64,000 nt of DNA from positions 744,001 through 808,000 of the forward strand of contig NW_027248941.1 of assembly GCF_036711975.1 (NCBI RefSeq), written 5' to 3'. This DNA is from Onthophagus taurus. Its lineage: Eukaryota > Arthropoda > Insecta > Coleoptera > Scarabaeidae. Position numbers and translations under genes: made by a program. The notes below the pieces were generated by a model, which was not told the DNA's origin, did no database searches, and worked only from the letters and a program-made list of their open reading frames with translations. Below, one piece after another: positions 44,601-57,289 of the stretch (the first letter of the stretch is position 1; every line of letters begins with the position of its first letter).

Positions 44601-47600
44601 TTAATGTTATTATTTTTATTAATACTTCAACTAAACGATACTACACAAATAGATTTAATCATAGCTGTAATCAGTTGAGGACATTTAAACACACTTGGAA
44701 GCAGTTAAGGACAATTGAAATCATTTGGGGATGTTTAGACACATATTTAAACACATTTGTAATCACTTTTGTTGATTTTGACATACTTGGTATCAGTTGG
44801 ACACACTTGAAATCATTCGGGGATATATAAACGCAAATTTAGACATATTTAAAACCATTTGGAGATGTTTAGACACACAATTCAACACACTAGACATCAC
44901 TTAGGAACATTTAGACACATTTAGACGTACTTGAAATTATTTAACGATGATTAAACATACATTTAGATATATTTGAAAACATTTTGGGGTGTTTAGACAC
45001 ACTTAAAATCATTTGGGAATGTTTAGACACACATTTAAACACACTAGAAATCACTTGGGAACATTTAGACATATCTGAACACACTTGATATCATTTCATT
45101 CATATCATTTTGGTATGTTTAGACACACCTTTAGACGCATTTGACATACTTGAAATCAGTTGGATACATTTGGACACACTTGAAATCCTTTAATGGTGTT
45201 TAAACACATCTTTAGACATATTAGAAATGATTTGGGGGTGTTTAGACATACTTGAAATCACTTGATGACATTTAGACATATTTGGACAGACTTGCACTCA
45301 TTTAATGATGTTTAAACACACATTTGGATACATTTGAAATCATTTTGGTATGTTTAGACACACTTGAAACCATTCGGGGATGTATAAACACACATTTAGA
45401 CATATTTGAAATCATTTGGGGATGTTTAGACAAACATTTAGACATATTTGAAATCACTTTGGGGTGTTTAGACACACATTTCGACACACTTGTAAACAAT
45501 TGGGTTCACTTGGACATATTTGGGCATAATTGTAATCATCTAATGGTGTATAAACACACATTTAGATATAATGGAAATCATTTCGGTATGTTTAGACACA
45601 TTTAAAATGATTCGGTTATGTTTAAACACACATTTGGATATATTTGAAATGATATGGGAAAGTTTAGATACACATTTAAACACACTTGAAATCACTTTTG
45701 CAGATTTAGACATACTTGGTATCAGTTGGACACATTTGAACACACTTGAAATCATTTAATGGTGTTTCAACACACATTTAGACATATTTGAAATGATTTG
45801 GGGATGTTTAGACACACATTCAAATACACTAGAAATCACTTGGGAACATTTAGACGTATTTGGACACACTTGAAATCATTTAATGGTGGTTAAACACACA
45901 TTTAGATACATTTCAAATCATTTAGACATGTTTAGGCACACTTTTAGACGTACTTGAAATCACTTTTGCAGATTTAGACATACTTAGAGTCAGTTGGACA
46001 CATTTGGACACACTTGAAATCATTTAATGGTGTTTAAACACACATTTAGATATATTAGAAATCATTTGGGGATGTTTAGATATATTTGAAATCATTTGGG
46101 AACATGTAGACATATTTGGATAGACTTGATATCATTTAATGGTATTTAAACACCCAATTAGATATATTTAAAATCATTTTGGTATGTTTAGACACACATT
46201 TAGACATATTAGAAATCGTTTGGGGATGTTTAGCCACACTTGATATCACATGGGAACATTTAGACATATTTGGACACACTTGAAATCATTTAATCGTGTT
46301 GAAACACACATTTAGATACATTTAATATCATTTTGGTATGTTTAGACACACATTTAGACACACTTCAAATCACTTGGGAACATTTAAACATATTTGGATA
46401 CACTTGCAATCATTTAATGGTGTTTAAACACACAATTAGATATATTTAAAATCATTTTGGTATGTTTAGACACACATTTAGACATATTAGAAATCATTTG
46501 AGGATGGTTAGACACACTTGATATCACTTGGGAACATTTAGACATATTTGGAAACACTGGAAATCATTTAATGGTGTTTAAACACACATTTAGATACATT
46601 TAAAATCATTTTGGTATGTTTAGACACACATTTAGACACACTTGAAATAATTTGGAAATATTTAGACATATTTGGACAAACTTGAAATCATTTAATGGTG
46701 TCTAAACACACATTTAGATACATTTCAAATCATTTAGACATGTTTAGACACACTTTTAGACGCACTTGATATCACTTGTGCAGATTTAGACACACTTGAA
46801 ATCAGTTGAACACATTTAGACACACTTGAAATGGTTTGGAGATGTTTAGAGACACATTTAGACATACTTGAAATCACTTGGGGGCATTTAGACACACTTC
46901 GAATCATTTGGGAATGTTTAGACACACATTTAGACACACTTGAAAACATTTGGGGATATTTAGACACACATTTAGACATACTTGAAATCAATTGGGGACA
47001 TTTCTTGTCCCTGTCTTTGCTTGTCACTGCATCTCACCACTTATTTACAAAAATATTGCCGTCTTGTTGCCTTTGGAGTTGCAAAAATAGCAGTAAGAAG
47101 GGCTTTCGACTCTTAAGAGTACCACGAGAAAAAAAGAAAGGAATTTTGGCGCAATAGTTTTAAATTTCCCGCTTGACTTTTGAGCCAAAATGGCGGCAAA
47201 CCGCGGTACTTTGTAAATCTAGGGACTTTAGTTACAAAAAGTCAAACGCGCCATCTATTATCTAAAAGCTGTACTACACTATATCTAATATCAAATATTT
47301 CTAACACTCGGTCATTTTAATCAAGTTGACTTTCTTTGAACTGTCAAATTTAACATTTTTGTCAACTTGTTGTCGATGCAACCGCCATATTGGCTATAAT
47401 TAACATGACATCGTGCGAACTGTCAATTTGTCAATATGACGTTACTTTATTTTCTAAGAACTGTCAAAAGTGACATATTTGGCTGTTGGAAAATTAATTT
47501 TGACAGCTGTCAACGTTATTATAAATAAACTTTTTGATTTTTTTTCCAGTTACGTTTGGGAACATCTCGAAATCGGTTACATGCAAGGAATGTGCGATTT

Positions 47601-48150
47601 GGTAGCGCCGCTTCTCGTCATTTTCAACGACGAAAGCTTAACGTACGCCTGTTTTTGCCGCCTGATGGAGCGCATGGTCGAAAATTTTCCAAGCGGAAAC
47701 GCCATGGACTGTCACTTTGCGAATATGCGCTCGCTAATCCAAATTCTCGACGCCGAAATCTACGAATTAATGCAATCTCACGGCGATTACACCCACTTTT
47801 ACTTCTGCTACCGATGGTTTTTGTTGGATTTTAAGCGCGAGATGGTTTACGACGACGTTTACGCGACGTGGGAGACGATTTGGGCGGCTAGGGAAGTCGC
47901 TTCCGGCCAATTTGTGTTGTTTTTAGCGTTGGCTTTGTTGGAGACTTATCGGGATATTATTTTGAGTAATGGGATGGATTTTACTGATATAATTAAGTTT
48001 TTTAACGGTTTGGGGGATTTTTTTGGATTAATTTTAAGTTGGTAATCTTGTTGTGTTTTAGAAATGGCGGAACGTCACGACGCGTCAGCTGTTTTGAGGT
48101 TAGCCAGGGACTTGGTGTTGCAATTACAATTATTGATTGAGAATAAATAA
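41646..48150 (+). CDS. Sgsm: SGSM1/2-type RUN-TBC Rab GTPase-activating protein
   Basis: Small G protein signalling modulator; mammalian homologues interact with Rap and act as GAPs on Rabs. Exons: 41646-41661, 41711-41857, 41977-44333, 44383-44507, 47550-48007, 48062-48150. All GT-AG with matching phases, 1063 residues. Order: RUN domain ([73 protein letters not shown]), an Rab/Rap-binding PH-like region ([39 protein letters not shown]), then the TBC domain from about [21 protein letters not shown]. The TBC domain is split by a Ser/Glu-rich insert and carries both catalytic signatures, IDKDVQR (IxxDxxR) and GYMQG (YxQ). It ends [17 protein letters not shown]. Start chosen at ATG 41646 because the split codon joins in frame. 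Intron 4 (3.0 kb) is minisatellite. Confidence 0.94.
44640..47010. repeat. Minisatellite in SGSM intron 4
   Basis: About 2.4 kb of irregular repeats made of TTTAGACACACTTGAAATCA, TTTGGGGATGTTTAGACACA and AATGGTGTTTAAACACACAT, submotifs 20-60 bp, higher-order spacing about 130-145 bp. It reads through as Ser/Lys/Val or Leu/Asp/Thr repeat peptides on both strands, which is a by-product. Only 47011-47549 is single-copy intron, with one GCGCCATCTATTATC motif near 47248. Confidence 0.85.
48142..48147 (+). terminator. Candidate poly(A) signal overlapping the SGSM stop
   Basis: AATAAA inside the last codons (GAG AAT AAA TAA). Whether it is used, rather than a later hexamer, is not readable. 48151-48640 is AT-rich and shows no gene. 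Confidence 0.3.
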
Positions 48151-48644
48151 TGAGATTGGCTCAAAATGAGGAATTTGTGCCAAAAATTAACATTTTCGAT
48201 GTGTAATTAAGATAAATTAAAGAAAAACATGGAGGAAGTATTTTTTAATTAATGCAAATCTACCTGAAGTATAAAACGCACTTTATACATGATTATATTG
48301 TGATCTATTCTACTAAAGATAGCGTTCTAATTAAATTAAATTCAAAGGTCGAAATAAGAGTGTATTTTAATATTTTATGTTTAAAGAGAATGCATAAAAA
48401 AAATTTATCCGATTTTATATTTTTAAATGTGCCTTTTTCAGATGAAATATATTTAAAGTAACTAAAACTATATTGTAAGTACGTTCAAGAAGTTATAACC
48501 TCAAAGAAATTATTGTAATTGATTAAAAAAAAGTTGTACATATCAAAAAATTAAACGAAAAAATTATTATTATTACTAAACAAATTAATATTAAATGTTG
48601 TTTTTAGATTTAAGTCAAAAAATAAAAAAAAATAAACAAAAAAG

Positions 48645-48840
48645 GAATTTTTTAATCTAATTAACCCAATTACTAAATTTTTTTTAATAAATCCCGTTAG
48701 AATCTAAAAGATCGTTTTAAAAACTTGTTTTTCTTTCTTAAATCCGAGTTATTTACATCTTTAAAGGTTATTTACCTTGTTCACGGTGACATTGACCCTG
48801 ACAACACGAGAATCACGTTGAAAAATGATGAAGATGAATG
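48645..48840. repeat. Direct repeat, left copy, flanking the 48.8-51.3 kb array
   Basis: About 190 bp repeated at about 51310-51530. Best conserved part: GGTGACATTGACCCTGACAA, then CACGAGAATCACGTTGAAAA. Also shared: AACCCAATTACTAAA, AATCCCGTTA.AATCTAAAAG and ATCGTTTTAAAAACTTGTTT. Confidence 0.8.
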
Positions 48841-51310
48841 TTTGGGTTAAAAAATAAAAAAGTTAGGTTAAAAACTGTCAAATGTCAAATTAAATATAAC
48901 GATTTCTTGATAAATGTTGAAATGACATTAATAAGAATCAAAAATGCTTTAATTTGATACCAAACACAATATATTTGGGTTAAAAAATAAAAAAGTTTGG
49001 TTATAAACTGTCAAATGTCAAAATTAAAAGTAACGATTTTTTTTAAATATTGATATGTTCTTAATAAGAATCAAAAATGCTTTAATTTGATACCAAACAC
49101 GATATATTTGGGTTCAAAAATAAAAAAGTTAGGCAAGAAACTGTCAAATGTCAAAATTAAATGTAACGCTTTTTGAAAAATATCGAGATGATCTTAATGG
49201 GAATCAAAAATGCTTTCATTTGATACCAAACATGACGTATTTAGGTTAAAAAATAAAAAACTTGGGTTATAAACTGTCAAATAATCGCCATTTTTTTTTT
49301 GGTAAAAATTAAAATATCTCGATAACGGTTAGAGATAAATAAGTCGAGTTTGGGTTCATTTTAAAGCATTTTTAATTTTCTACCCGTTTACGTTAAAAAA
49401 AGAACACCTTTATAACCAAAATTTTTGTTGTATTTAATTTTGACATTTAACAGTTTATAACCTAACCTTTCCATTTTTAACCCAAATATATCATGTTTGG
49501 TATCAAATGAAAGCAATTTTGACGGTTTTTACAATGATTGTCAGCAGAAATAAAAAAAAAAGCTAGGTTATAAACTGTCAAATAGCAAAATTAAATGAAA
49601 CTATTTTTTTTTAAATATTGAAATGATCTTAATAAGAATCAAAAATTCCTTAATTTGATACCAAACACGATATATTTGGGTTAAAAAATAAAAAAGTTAG
49701 GTTATAAACTGTCAAATGTCAAAATTAAATGTAACGATTTTTTGAAAAATACCGAAATGATCTTAATGTGATTCAAAAATGCTTTAATTTGATACCAAAC
49801 ACGATATATTTGGGTTCAAAAATAAAAAAGTTAGGTTATAAACTATCAAATGTCAAAATTAAATGAAACTATTTTTTTTTAAATATTGAAATGATCTTAA
49901 TAGGATTCAAAAATGCTTTCCTGTGATACTAAACATGATATATTTGGGTTGAAAAATAAAAAAGTTAGGTTATAAACTGTCAAATGTCAAAATTAAATGA
50001 AACTATTTTTTTTTAAATATTGAAATGATCTTAATAAGAATCAAAAATGTTTTAATTTGATACCAAACATGATATATTTGGGTTAAAAAATAAAAAAGTT
50101 AGGTTAGAAACTGCCAAATGTCAAAATTAAATATAATGATTTTTGATAAATGTTGAAACGATCTTAATAAGAATCAAAAACGCTTTGATTTGATACCAAA
50201 CACGATATGTTTGAGTTAAAAAATAAAAAAGTTAGGTTAGAAACTGTCAAATGTCAAAACTAAATATAACGATTTTTTGATAAATATTAAAATGATCTTA
50301 ATAAGAATCAAAAAAGATTTAATTTGATACCAAACACGATTTACTTGGTTCAAAAACTAAAAAAGTTAGGTTAATAACTGTCAAATGTCAAAATTAAATA
50401 TAACCATTTTTTGATAAACATTTAAATAATCTTAATAACAACCAAAAATGCTTTCATTTGATACCAAACACGATACATTTGGGTAAAAGTTAGGTTATAA
50501 ACTGTCAAATGTCAAAATTAAATATAACGATTTTTGATAAATATTGAAACGATCTTAATAAGAATCAAAAATGCTTTAATTTGATATCAAACACGATATA
50601 TTTGGGTTAAAAAATAAAAAAGGTGGGTTATAAACTGTCAAATAATCGCCATTTTTTTTTTGGTCAAAATTAAAATATCTCGATAACGGTTAGAGATAAA
50701 TAAGTCGTGTTTGGGTTCATTTTAAAGCACTTTTAATTTTCTACTCATTTATGTTAAAAAAAGAACACCTTTATAACCAAATTTTTTTTTCGTTATATTG
50801 AATTTTGACATTTGACAGTTTATAACCTAACCTTTCTATTTTTTAACCCAAATATATCATGTTTGGTATCAAATGAAAGCAATTTTGACGGGTTTTACGA
50901 TGATTGTTAGCAAAAATAATATTAAAACTAGAAACTTGGAGGTTATGCCGCGCGTCGAGACGTCAAGTTTCTAATTTTAATTTTATTTCTAACGTTCATA
51001 GAGTTGTATAACAAATTTGGGTTAAAAAATAAAAAAGTTAGGTTAGAAACTGTCAAATGTCAAAATTTAAATAAAACGATTTTTTGATAAATATTGAAAT
51101 CATCTTAATAAGAACCAAAAATGCTTTAGTTTGATACCAAACATGATATATTTGGGTTAAAACTAAAAAAGTTAGGTTAGAAACTGTCAAATGTCAAATA
51201 ACCGCCATTTTTTTTAATAAAAATTAAGATATCTCGATAACGATTAGAGATAAATAGATCGAGTTTGGGTTCATTTTAAATCATTTTTAATTTTCGATCC
51301 ATTAATAAAT
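48840..51310. repeat. Tandem array, about 130 bp, upstream of the chitinase gene
   Basis: About 17 units. Core: AAAAAAGTTAGGTTATAAAC, TGTCAAATGTCAAAATTAAA, TTTTTTGATAAATATTGAAA, TGATCTTAATAAGAATCAAA, AATGCTTTAATTTGATACCA, AACA.GATATATTTGGGTTA. Orientation switches at about 49370-49530 and 50720-50900, where reverse-complement pieces occur. Similar to the array in chitinase intron 2. Confidence 0.85.
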
Positions 51311-51530
51311 CTTTTAATGAACTTAACCCAATTACTAAAACGATTTTTTTCATAAATCCCGTTACAATCTAAAAGATCGTTTTAAAAACTTGTTTTTTTT
51401 TCTTAAAACCCAGCTATTTACATCTTATTTACATTTTTTCTACATCTTTCAAGGTGGTTATTCACCTTGTTCGCGGTGACATTGACCCTGACAACACGAG
51501 AATCACGTTGAAAAATGATAAAGAAGAAGA
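51310..51530. repeat. Direct repeat, right copy
   Basis: Second copy of the 48645-48840 segment, immediately upstream of the chitinase promoter region. It contains three TGAC repeats at 6-bp spacing (51477-51494), the same as 48787-48804. 51531-51780 is the chitinase upstream region, with a weak TATAAG at about 51724. Confidence 0.8.
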
Positions 51531-51780
51531 AACAAACCAGAAATTGCATTCGAATATCCTCTCATAAATAATTTATCACTTAAAACGTTTTTCTTGGTCT
51601 CTTTTTAGGTTCGAGTCATTTCTTAAGGACGCGGTTCGCGTTGCATATTAAATCGGGTTGATGGCTTTTGTGCCATCCCAAAACGATATGTTATAATGTT
51701 TCTTTTTAAAGTGGGGGGAAATGTATAAGAAACCGAGTTTGTTTGTTGTGGGACGTTAATTTCCAAGGAACCATCACGTC

Positions 51781-54700
51781 ATGATGAAAATTGGATTCAT
51801 TTTGGTTGCATTCAGTGCTTTCTTCTTCAAAGGAGGTAAAATTAATTAATTTATTCCAAATCAAACCTAATTTTTTTAATTTTAGAGGCTTCGCCATCAC
51901 GAACGGTTTGTTACTTCAGTAATTGGGCGATTTATCGCCCAGATGTCGGTAGATACACCCAAGATGATATCCCGATAGAGCTTTGCACCCACTTAATTTA
52001 CTCGTTTATTGGGGTGGATGATAAATCTTGGTCTGTTTTGGTGATTGACCCTGAATTAGACACCGATCAAAACGGATTTAGGAATTTCACCGGGTTAAAA
52101 CAAAAAAATCCTTCGCTTAAACTTCAAGTTGCCGTTGGGGGTTGGGCTGAGGGGGGCGAAAAATACTCGGCTATGGTTGCCCAAAAATCAAGAAGGGATT
52201 CTTTCATTTCCTCAGTGGTTAATTTTATGAAAAAGTATGATTTTGATGGGTTCGATTTGGATTGGGAGTACCCCGGAGCTGCTGATAGAGGAGGAAGCTT
52301 CTCCGATAAAGATCGATTCTTTTATTTCGTTGAAGAATTAAGACGGGCGTTCGATAAGGAGGGGAAAGGGTGGGAAATCACCATGGCGGTTCCCGTTGCG
52401 AAATTTAGATTGCAAGAAGGATATCACGTCCCAGAATTATGCGAGTAAGTCATTTATGTTAACACTAGACTTAGAAAACTGATGCATTTTTCGAAAAATA
52501 TTGAAATGATCTTAATAAGAATCAAAAATGCTTTCATTTGATACCAAACATGATATGTTTGGGTTAAAAAATAAAAAAGTTACGTTCGAAACTGTCAAAT
52601 GTCAAAATTAAATGTAACGATTTTTGGATAAATATTGAATTGATCTTAATAAGAACCAAAATTGCTTTAATTTGATACCAAACATGATATATTTGGATTA
52701 AAAGCTGTCAAATGTCAAAATTAAATGTAACGATTTTTTGATAAATGTTAAAATGATCTTAATAAGACTCAAAAATGCTTTAATTTGATACCAAACATGA
52801 CGTATTTGGGTTAAAAAATAAAAAGTCAGGTTATAAACTGTCAAATGTCAAAATTAAATGTAACGATTTTTTGATAAATATTGATATCATCTTAATAAGA
52901 ACTAAAAATGCTTTAATTTGATACCAAACATGATATATTTGGCTCAAAAAATAAAAAAGTAAGGTTATAAACTGTCAAATAATCGCCATTTTTTTTGGTA
53001 AAAATTAAGATATTTCGCTAACGGTTAGAGATAAATATGTCGAGTTTGGGTTCATTTTAAAGCATTATTAATTTTCTACCCATTTATATTAAAAAAAACA
53101 TTTATAGAGTTGCATAATATGATACAGCAGAATACATATCAATTTTGACATTTGACAGTTCTAACATAATTTTTTTATACTCGGATCAAAAACATGACAG
53201 GTCAAACATGACATATTAATACGTCATCTTATATTTGTAATATTTCTAATTTGACAAGTGACATTTGTGAAGTGACACATTCAATGTCATTTTTTATTAA
53301 CATATATTTACCATTCCTGCGATGACATGTAACATACATGCTTTCATTTGATACCAAACATGATACCCTTGGGTTAAAAAGTATAAAGTTGGTAAATAAC
53401 TGTCAAATGTCAAAAACGATTTTTTGATAAATACTGATATGATCTTAATAAGAATCAAAAATGCTTTCATTTGATACCAAACATGATATGTTTGGGTGAA
53501 AAAATAAAAAAGTTAGGTTAGAAACTGTCAAATGTCAAAATTAAATGTAACGACTTTTTGATAAATATTGAACTGATCTTAATAAGAATCAAAAATGCTT
53601 TCATTTGATACCAAACATGATATATTTGGATTAAAAAATGAAAAAGTTACGTTCGAAGCTGTCAAATGTCAAAATTAAATGTAACGATTTTTTGATAAAT
53701 GTTAAAATGATCTTAATAAGACTCAAAAATGCTTTAATTTGATACCAAACATGACGTATTTAGGTTAAAAAATAAAAAGTTAGGTTATAAACTGTCAAAT
53801 GTCAAAATTAAATGTAACGATTTTTTAATAAATATTGATATTATCTTAATAAGAATCAAAAATGCTTTAATTTGATACAAAACATGACGCATTTGGCTCA
53901 AAAAATAAAAAAGTTAGGTTATAAACTGTCAAATAATCGCCATTTTTTTTTGGTAAAAAATAGGATATCTCGATAATGGTTAGAGATAAATATATCGAGT
54001 TTGGGTTCATTTTAAAGCATTTTTAATTTTCTGCCCATTTATATTAAAAAAAAACATTTATAGAGTTGCATAATATAATACAGCAGAATACATATCAATT
54101 TTGACATTTGACAGTTCTAAGATAATTTTTTTATACTCGGATCCAAAAACATGCCAGGTCAAACATGACATATTAAAACGTCATCTCGCTTATATTTGTA
54201 ATATTTCTAATTTGACAAGTGACATTTGTGAAGTGACACATTCAATGTCATTTTTTATTAACATATTTTTATCATTCCTGCGATGACATTTAACATACAT
54301 GCTTTCATTTGATACCAAACATGATACCCTTGGGTTAAAAAGTAAAAAAGTTGGTAAATAACTGTCAAATGTCAAAAACGATTTTTTGATAAATATTGAT
54401 ATGATCTTAATAAGAATCAAAAATGCTTTCATTTGATATCAAACATGATATGTTTGGGTGAAGAAATAAAAAAGTTAGGCTAGAAACTGTCAAATGTCAA
54501 AATTAAATTAACGATTTTTTGATAAATAATAAAGTGATGTTGATAAAAATCGAAAATGCTTTAATTTGATACCAAACATGATATATTTGGGTTAAAAAAT
54601 AAAAAAGTTAGGTTAACAACTGTCAAATGTCAAAATTAAAAGTAACGATTTTTTTAAAAATATTGAAATGATCTTAATAAGATTCAAAAATGCTTTCATT

Positions 54701-56307
54701 TGATACCAAACATGACGTATTTGGGTTAAAAAATAAAAAGTTAGGTTATAAACTGTCAAATGTCAAAATTAAATTAACGTTTTTTTGATAAATATTGAAA
54801 TGATCTTAATAAGAATCAAAAATGCTTTAATTTAATACCAAACACGATATGTTTATGTTAAAATATAAAAAAATTAGGTTATAAACTGTCAAATGTCAAA
54901 CATACGCCATTTTTTTTTTGCTAAGAATAAAGATATTTCGATAACGGCTTGAGATAAATAAGTCGAGTTTGGGTTCATTTTAAAAGATTTTTAATTTTCT
55001 ATCCATTAACGTTAAAAAAAGGGCACCTTGATAACCAAAAAATTTTACGACTTTATCCGAGTCATCAAAAAATTTATTTCTTTTCAAGATTATTAGACGC
55101 TATCCACGTAATGTCCTACGACCTCCGCGGAAATTGGGCCGGATTCGCAGACACCCACAGCCCCCTTTATAAGCGCCCCCACGATCAATGGGCTTACGAA
55201 AAATTAAACGTGGTAAGTAATAAATTACAACACAAAACAAATTCGTTCAAAAATTTCTAAATTAGAACGACGGATTACAATTATGGGTCGATTACGGATG
55301 CTCACCAAAAAAACTCATCGTCGGGATCCCCTTTTATGGAAGAACCTTCACTTTAAGCAATAGCAACAAAAATTATAACCTAGGAACTTACATTAATAAA
55401 GAAGCAGGAGGAGGTGAACCTGGGAAATACACAAACGCTTCTGGATTCTTAGCTTATTATGAAGTAAGCTTATTTTTTTTAATTAACTTAATAAATTAAT
55501 TCATTTAAATTTTTTAGATTTGTGCTGAGGTTCAAAATAAAGAATCTGGGTGGGTGGTTCAATGGGATGATTATGGAAAAGTTCCCTTTGCTTACAAAGG
55601 TAACCAATGGGTTGGTTATGAAGACCCTAAAAGTGTCCAAATCAAAATGGATTTTATAAAAGAGAAAGGTTATGGAGGTGCTATGACGTGGGCTATTGAT
55701 ATGGATGATTTCCATGGGTTATGTGGACCACAAAACGTTTTAATGCACATTTTATATGCTAATATGAAAGGATATAATGTTCCAGAACCAACTTTAACAA
55801 CAACACCAAGGGTACTAATTATAATTAATTAATCAATTAAGGAATCAATTAAGTAATAATTAAATTAATTTTTTTAAGCCTGAATGGGCAAGACCTCCAA
55901 GTACTTCCTCTGATGGAACTGTTACCACCACAACAGGAAGTTGGCAATCACCCCAAAGTAGTACCACGCCATCCACAACACAAAAGATAACCTCACCAAC
56001 ACCAACAACTGAAAAAATAACAACCGAAAATATTAATAAACCCGGAAATGAGGTTATAAACGGAAACGAAATTAATTGCGACGGAAAAGATTTTGTCCCC
56101 GATAAAGATTGTACCATAGTAAGTTTATTTCTTAATCAAAATAATTAATAATAAGTACTAACCTTTTTATCTTTGTAGTATTACCGATGCGTTCATGGAA
56201 AACCAACATTCTTCCAATGCAGAGACGGATTAGTTTTTCACACGCAAAGTTTCATATGCGATTGGCCTAGTAATGCAGATAGAGAATATTGTAAGAACTT
56301 AGCGTAA
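51781..56307 (+). CDS. Cht: Family 18 chitinase with C-terminal CBM14 domain
   Basis: Secreted endochitinase of the insect gut/cuticle group, probably the single-catalytic-domain group IV type. Exons: 51781-51835, 51886-52444, 55089-55212, 55266-55463, 55518-55811, 55879-56118, 56179-56307; all GT-AG and in frame, 532 residues. Signal peptide [18 protein letters not shown], then the GH18 motifs: [25 protein letters not shown], the catalytic [11 protein letters not shown] with its proton-donor Glu, [27 protein letters not shown] and [12 protein letters not shown]. All four GH18 signature regions are intact, so it should be active. A Thr/Ser/Pro linker (exon 6) leads to a CBM14 chitin-binding domain ([24 protein letters not shown]). 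Intron 2 is 2.6 kb of tandem repeat. Which paralogue it is cannot be decided from sequence alone. Confidence 0.95.
52455..55065. repeat. Tandem array in chitinase intron 2
   Basis: Same 130-bp family as 48840-51310. It contains a larger, about 960-bp, duplication: 53100-53410 and 54050-54370 match closely, including a non-array insert with GTGACATTTGTGAAGTGACA and ATTCCTGCGATGACAT. Confidence 0.85.
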
Positions 56308-57289
56308 TAATTTGAACATTAATAAAAAATAAATTTGTTGATAAAAAACATAACCTCAATTTTCACAAAAGTTTAAATATTTTCTAATTAACTTAAATAT
56401 GTACGTGATATGAAAGTAAAACTTACGTAAATCGTTGATATTACTTCAAATAACTCAAAATATGGCTTAATTAAGCGAAAAAACGAAATATATTACGAAA
56501 AAATTTGTAATGACATTTTTCGTAAAATGACACTATGAAGTGAAGTTAGGTAACTATAAAAAATTAAATTATTTCTTTTAATTAATAATTATTAAAAACA
56601 ATTAATGTAATAATTATTATTATTATTATTATTTCCAATTTCAATTCGATTTTGACCCCAATTTTAAATTAATTAATTTTTTTTTAATTAATTACCGAAA
56701 TATGATGAAACTAGAATAGTATTGATTAAAACCAAAAGATGGCGCCTTAATACAAGTGTCAAAAATAAATTAAAATTTAAATAATTTTTAACTAAATTAT
56801 GTATTTAATCAAATAAATCTTTTCATAGGAAGTACCTTGTTAACTTAATTAAATTAAACCGAGGTTTTGTTTTAAAACTAAAAAATAAATTGAGGTTATA
56901 TCTCCTTTTATCTTAATAAAGCTCGAATTTGACCAATAAAGGATCGCTTACCATAATATGATTAGTACAAATAACTTAATAAATATTAACTCAAAGTTTG
57001 ACCCATAATTGGCAAATTACAACTCCATTAATCGATCGTAATGACCTAAAAAGGTACCTCATTACGTCAAATTCTTCAAGTTCTTCTTAATATCCAACAC
57101 AACTTTATTCAATTCATCCTCAAAATCATTTATGATATCCTATCGATGCTCACCAATACTTTCCAAAAAACTTACTCCTCTCAGCTCTCTGTAAAAGTAA
57201 TTAATACTTTATAATCGAAATTTACACCAATAACAATACAAATATTATCCAATAATTGATTTTAATCGTAGCTGCTTACTTAAACGAGT
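56308..57289. repeat. Interspersed repeat and spacer, no gene
   Basis: About 56400-56770 is an inverted relative of the element at 34.3-35.0 kb (GGCTTAATTAAGCG, TTACGTAAATCGTTGATATT, AAAAGATGGCGCC). A chitinase AATAAA lies near 56322. The remainder is AT-rich; a short - strand frame at about 57050-57130 has no support. Confidence 0.6.

Noticed and set aside
45302-47157. Repeat peptides ([16 protein letters not shown] type and [10 protein letters not shown] type) on both strands
   Set aside because: By-products of the SGSM intron minisatellite; open in both strands over the same bases.
57050-57130. Short - strand frame ending DIKKNLKNLT
   Set aside because: Preceded by in-frame stops and no pyrimidine-rich acceptor; no family match recognised.
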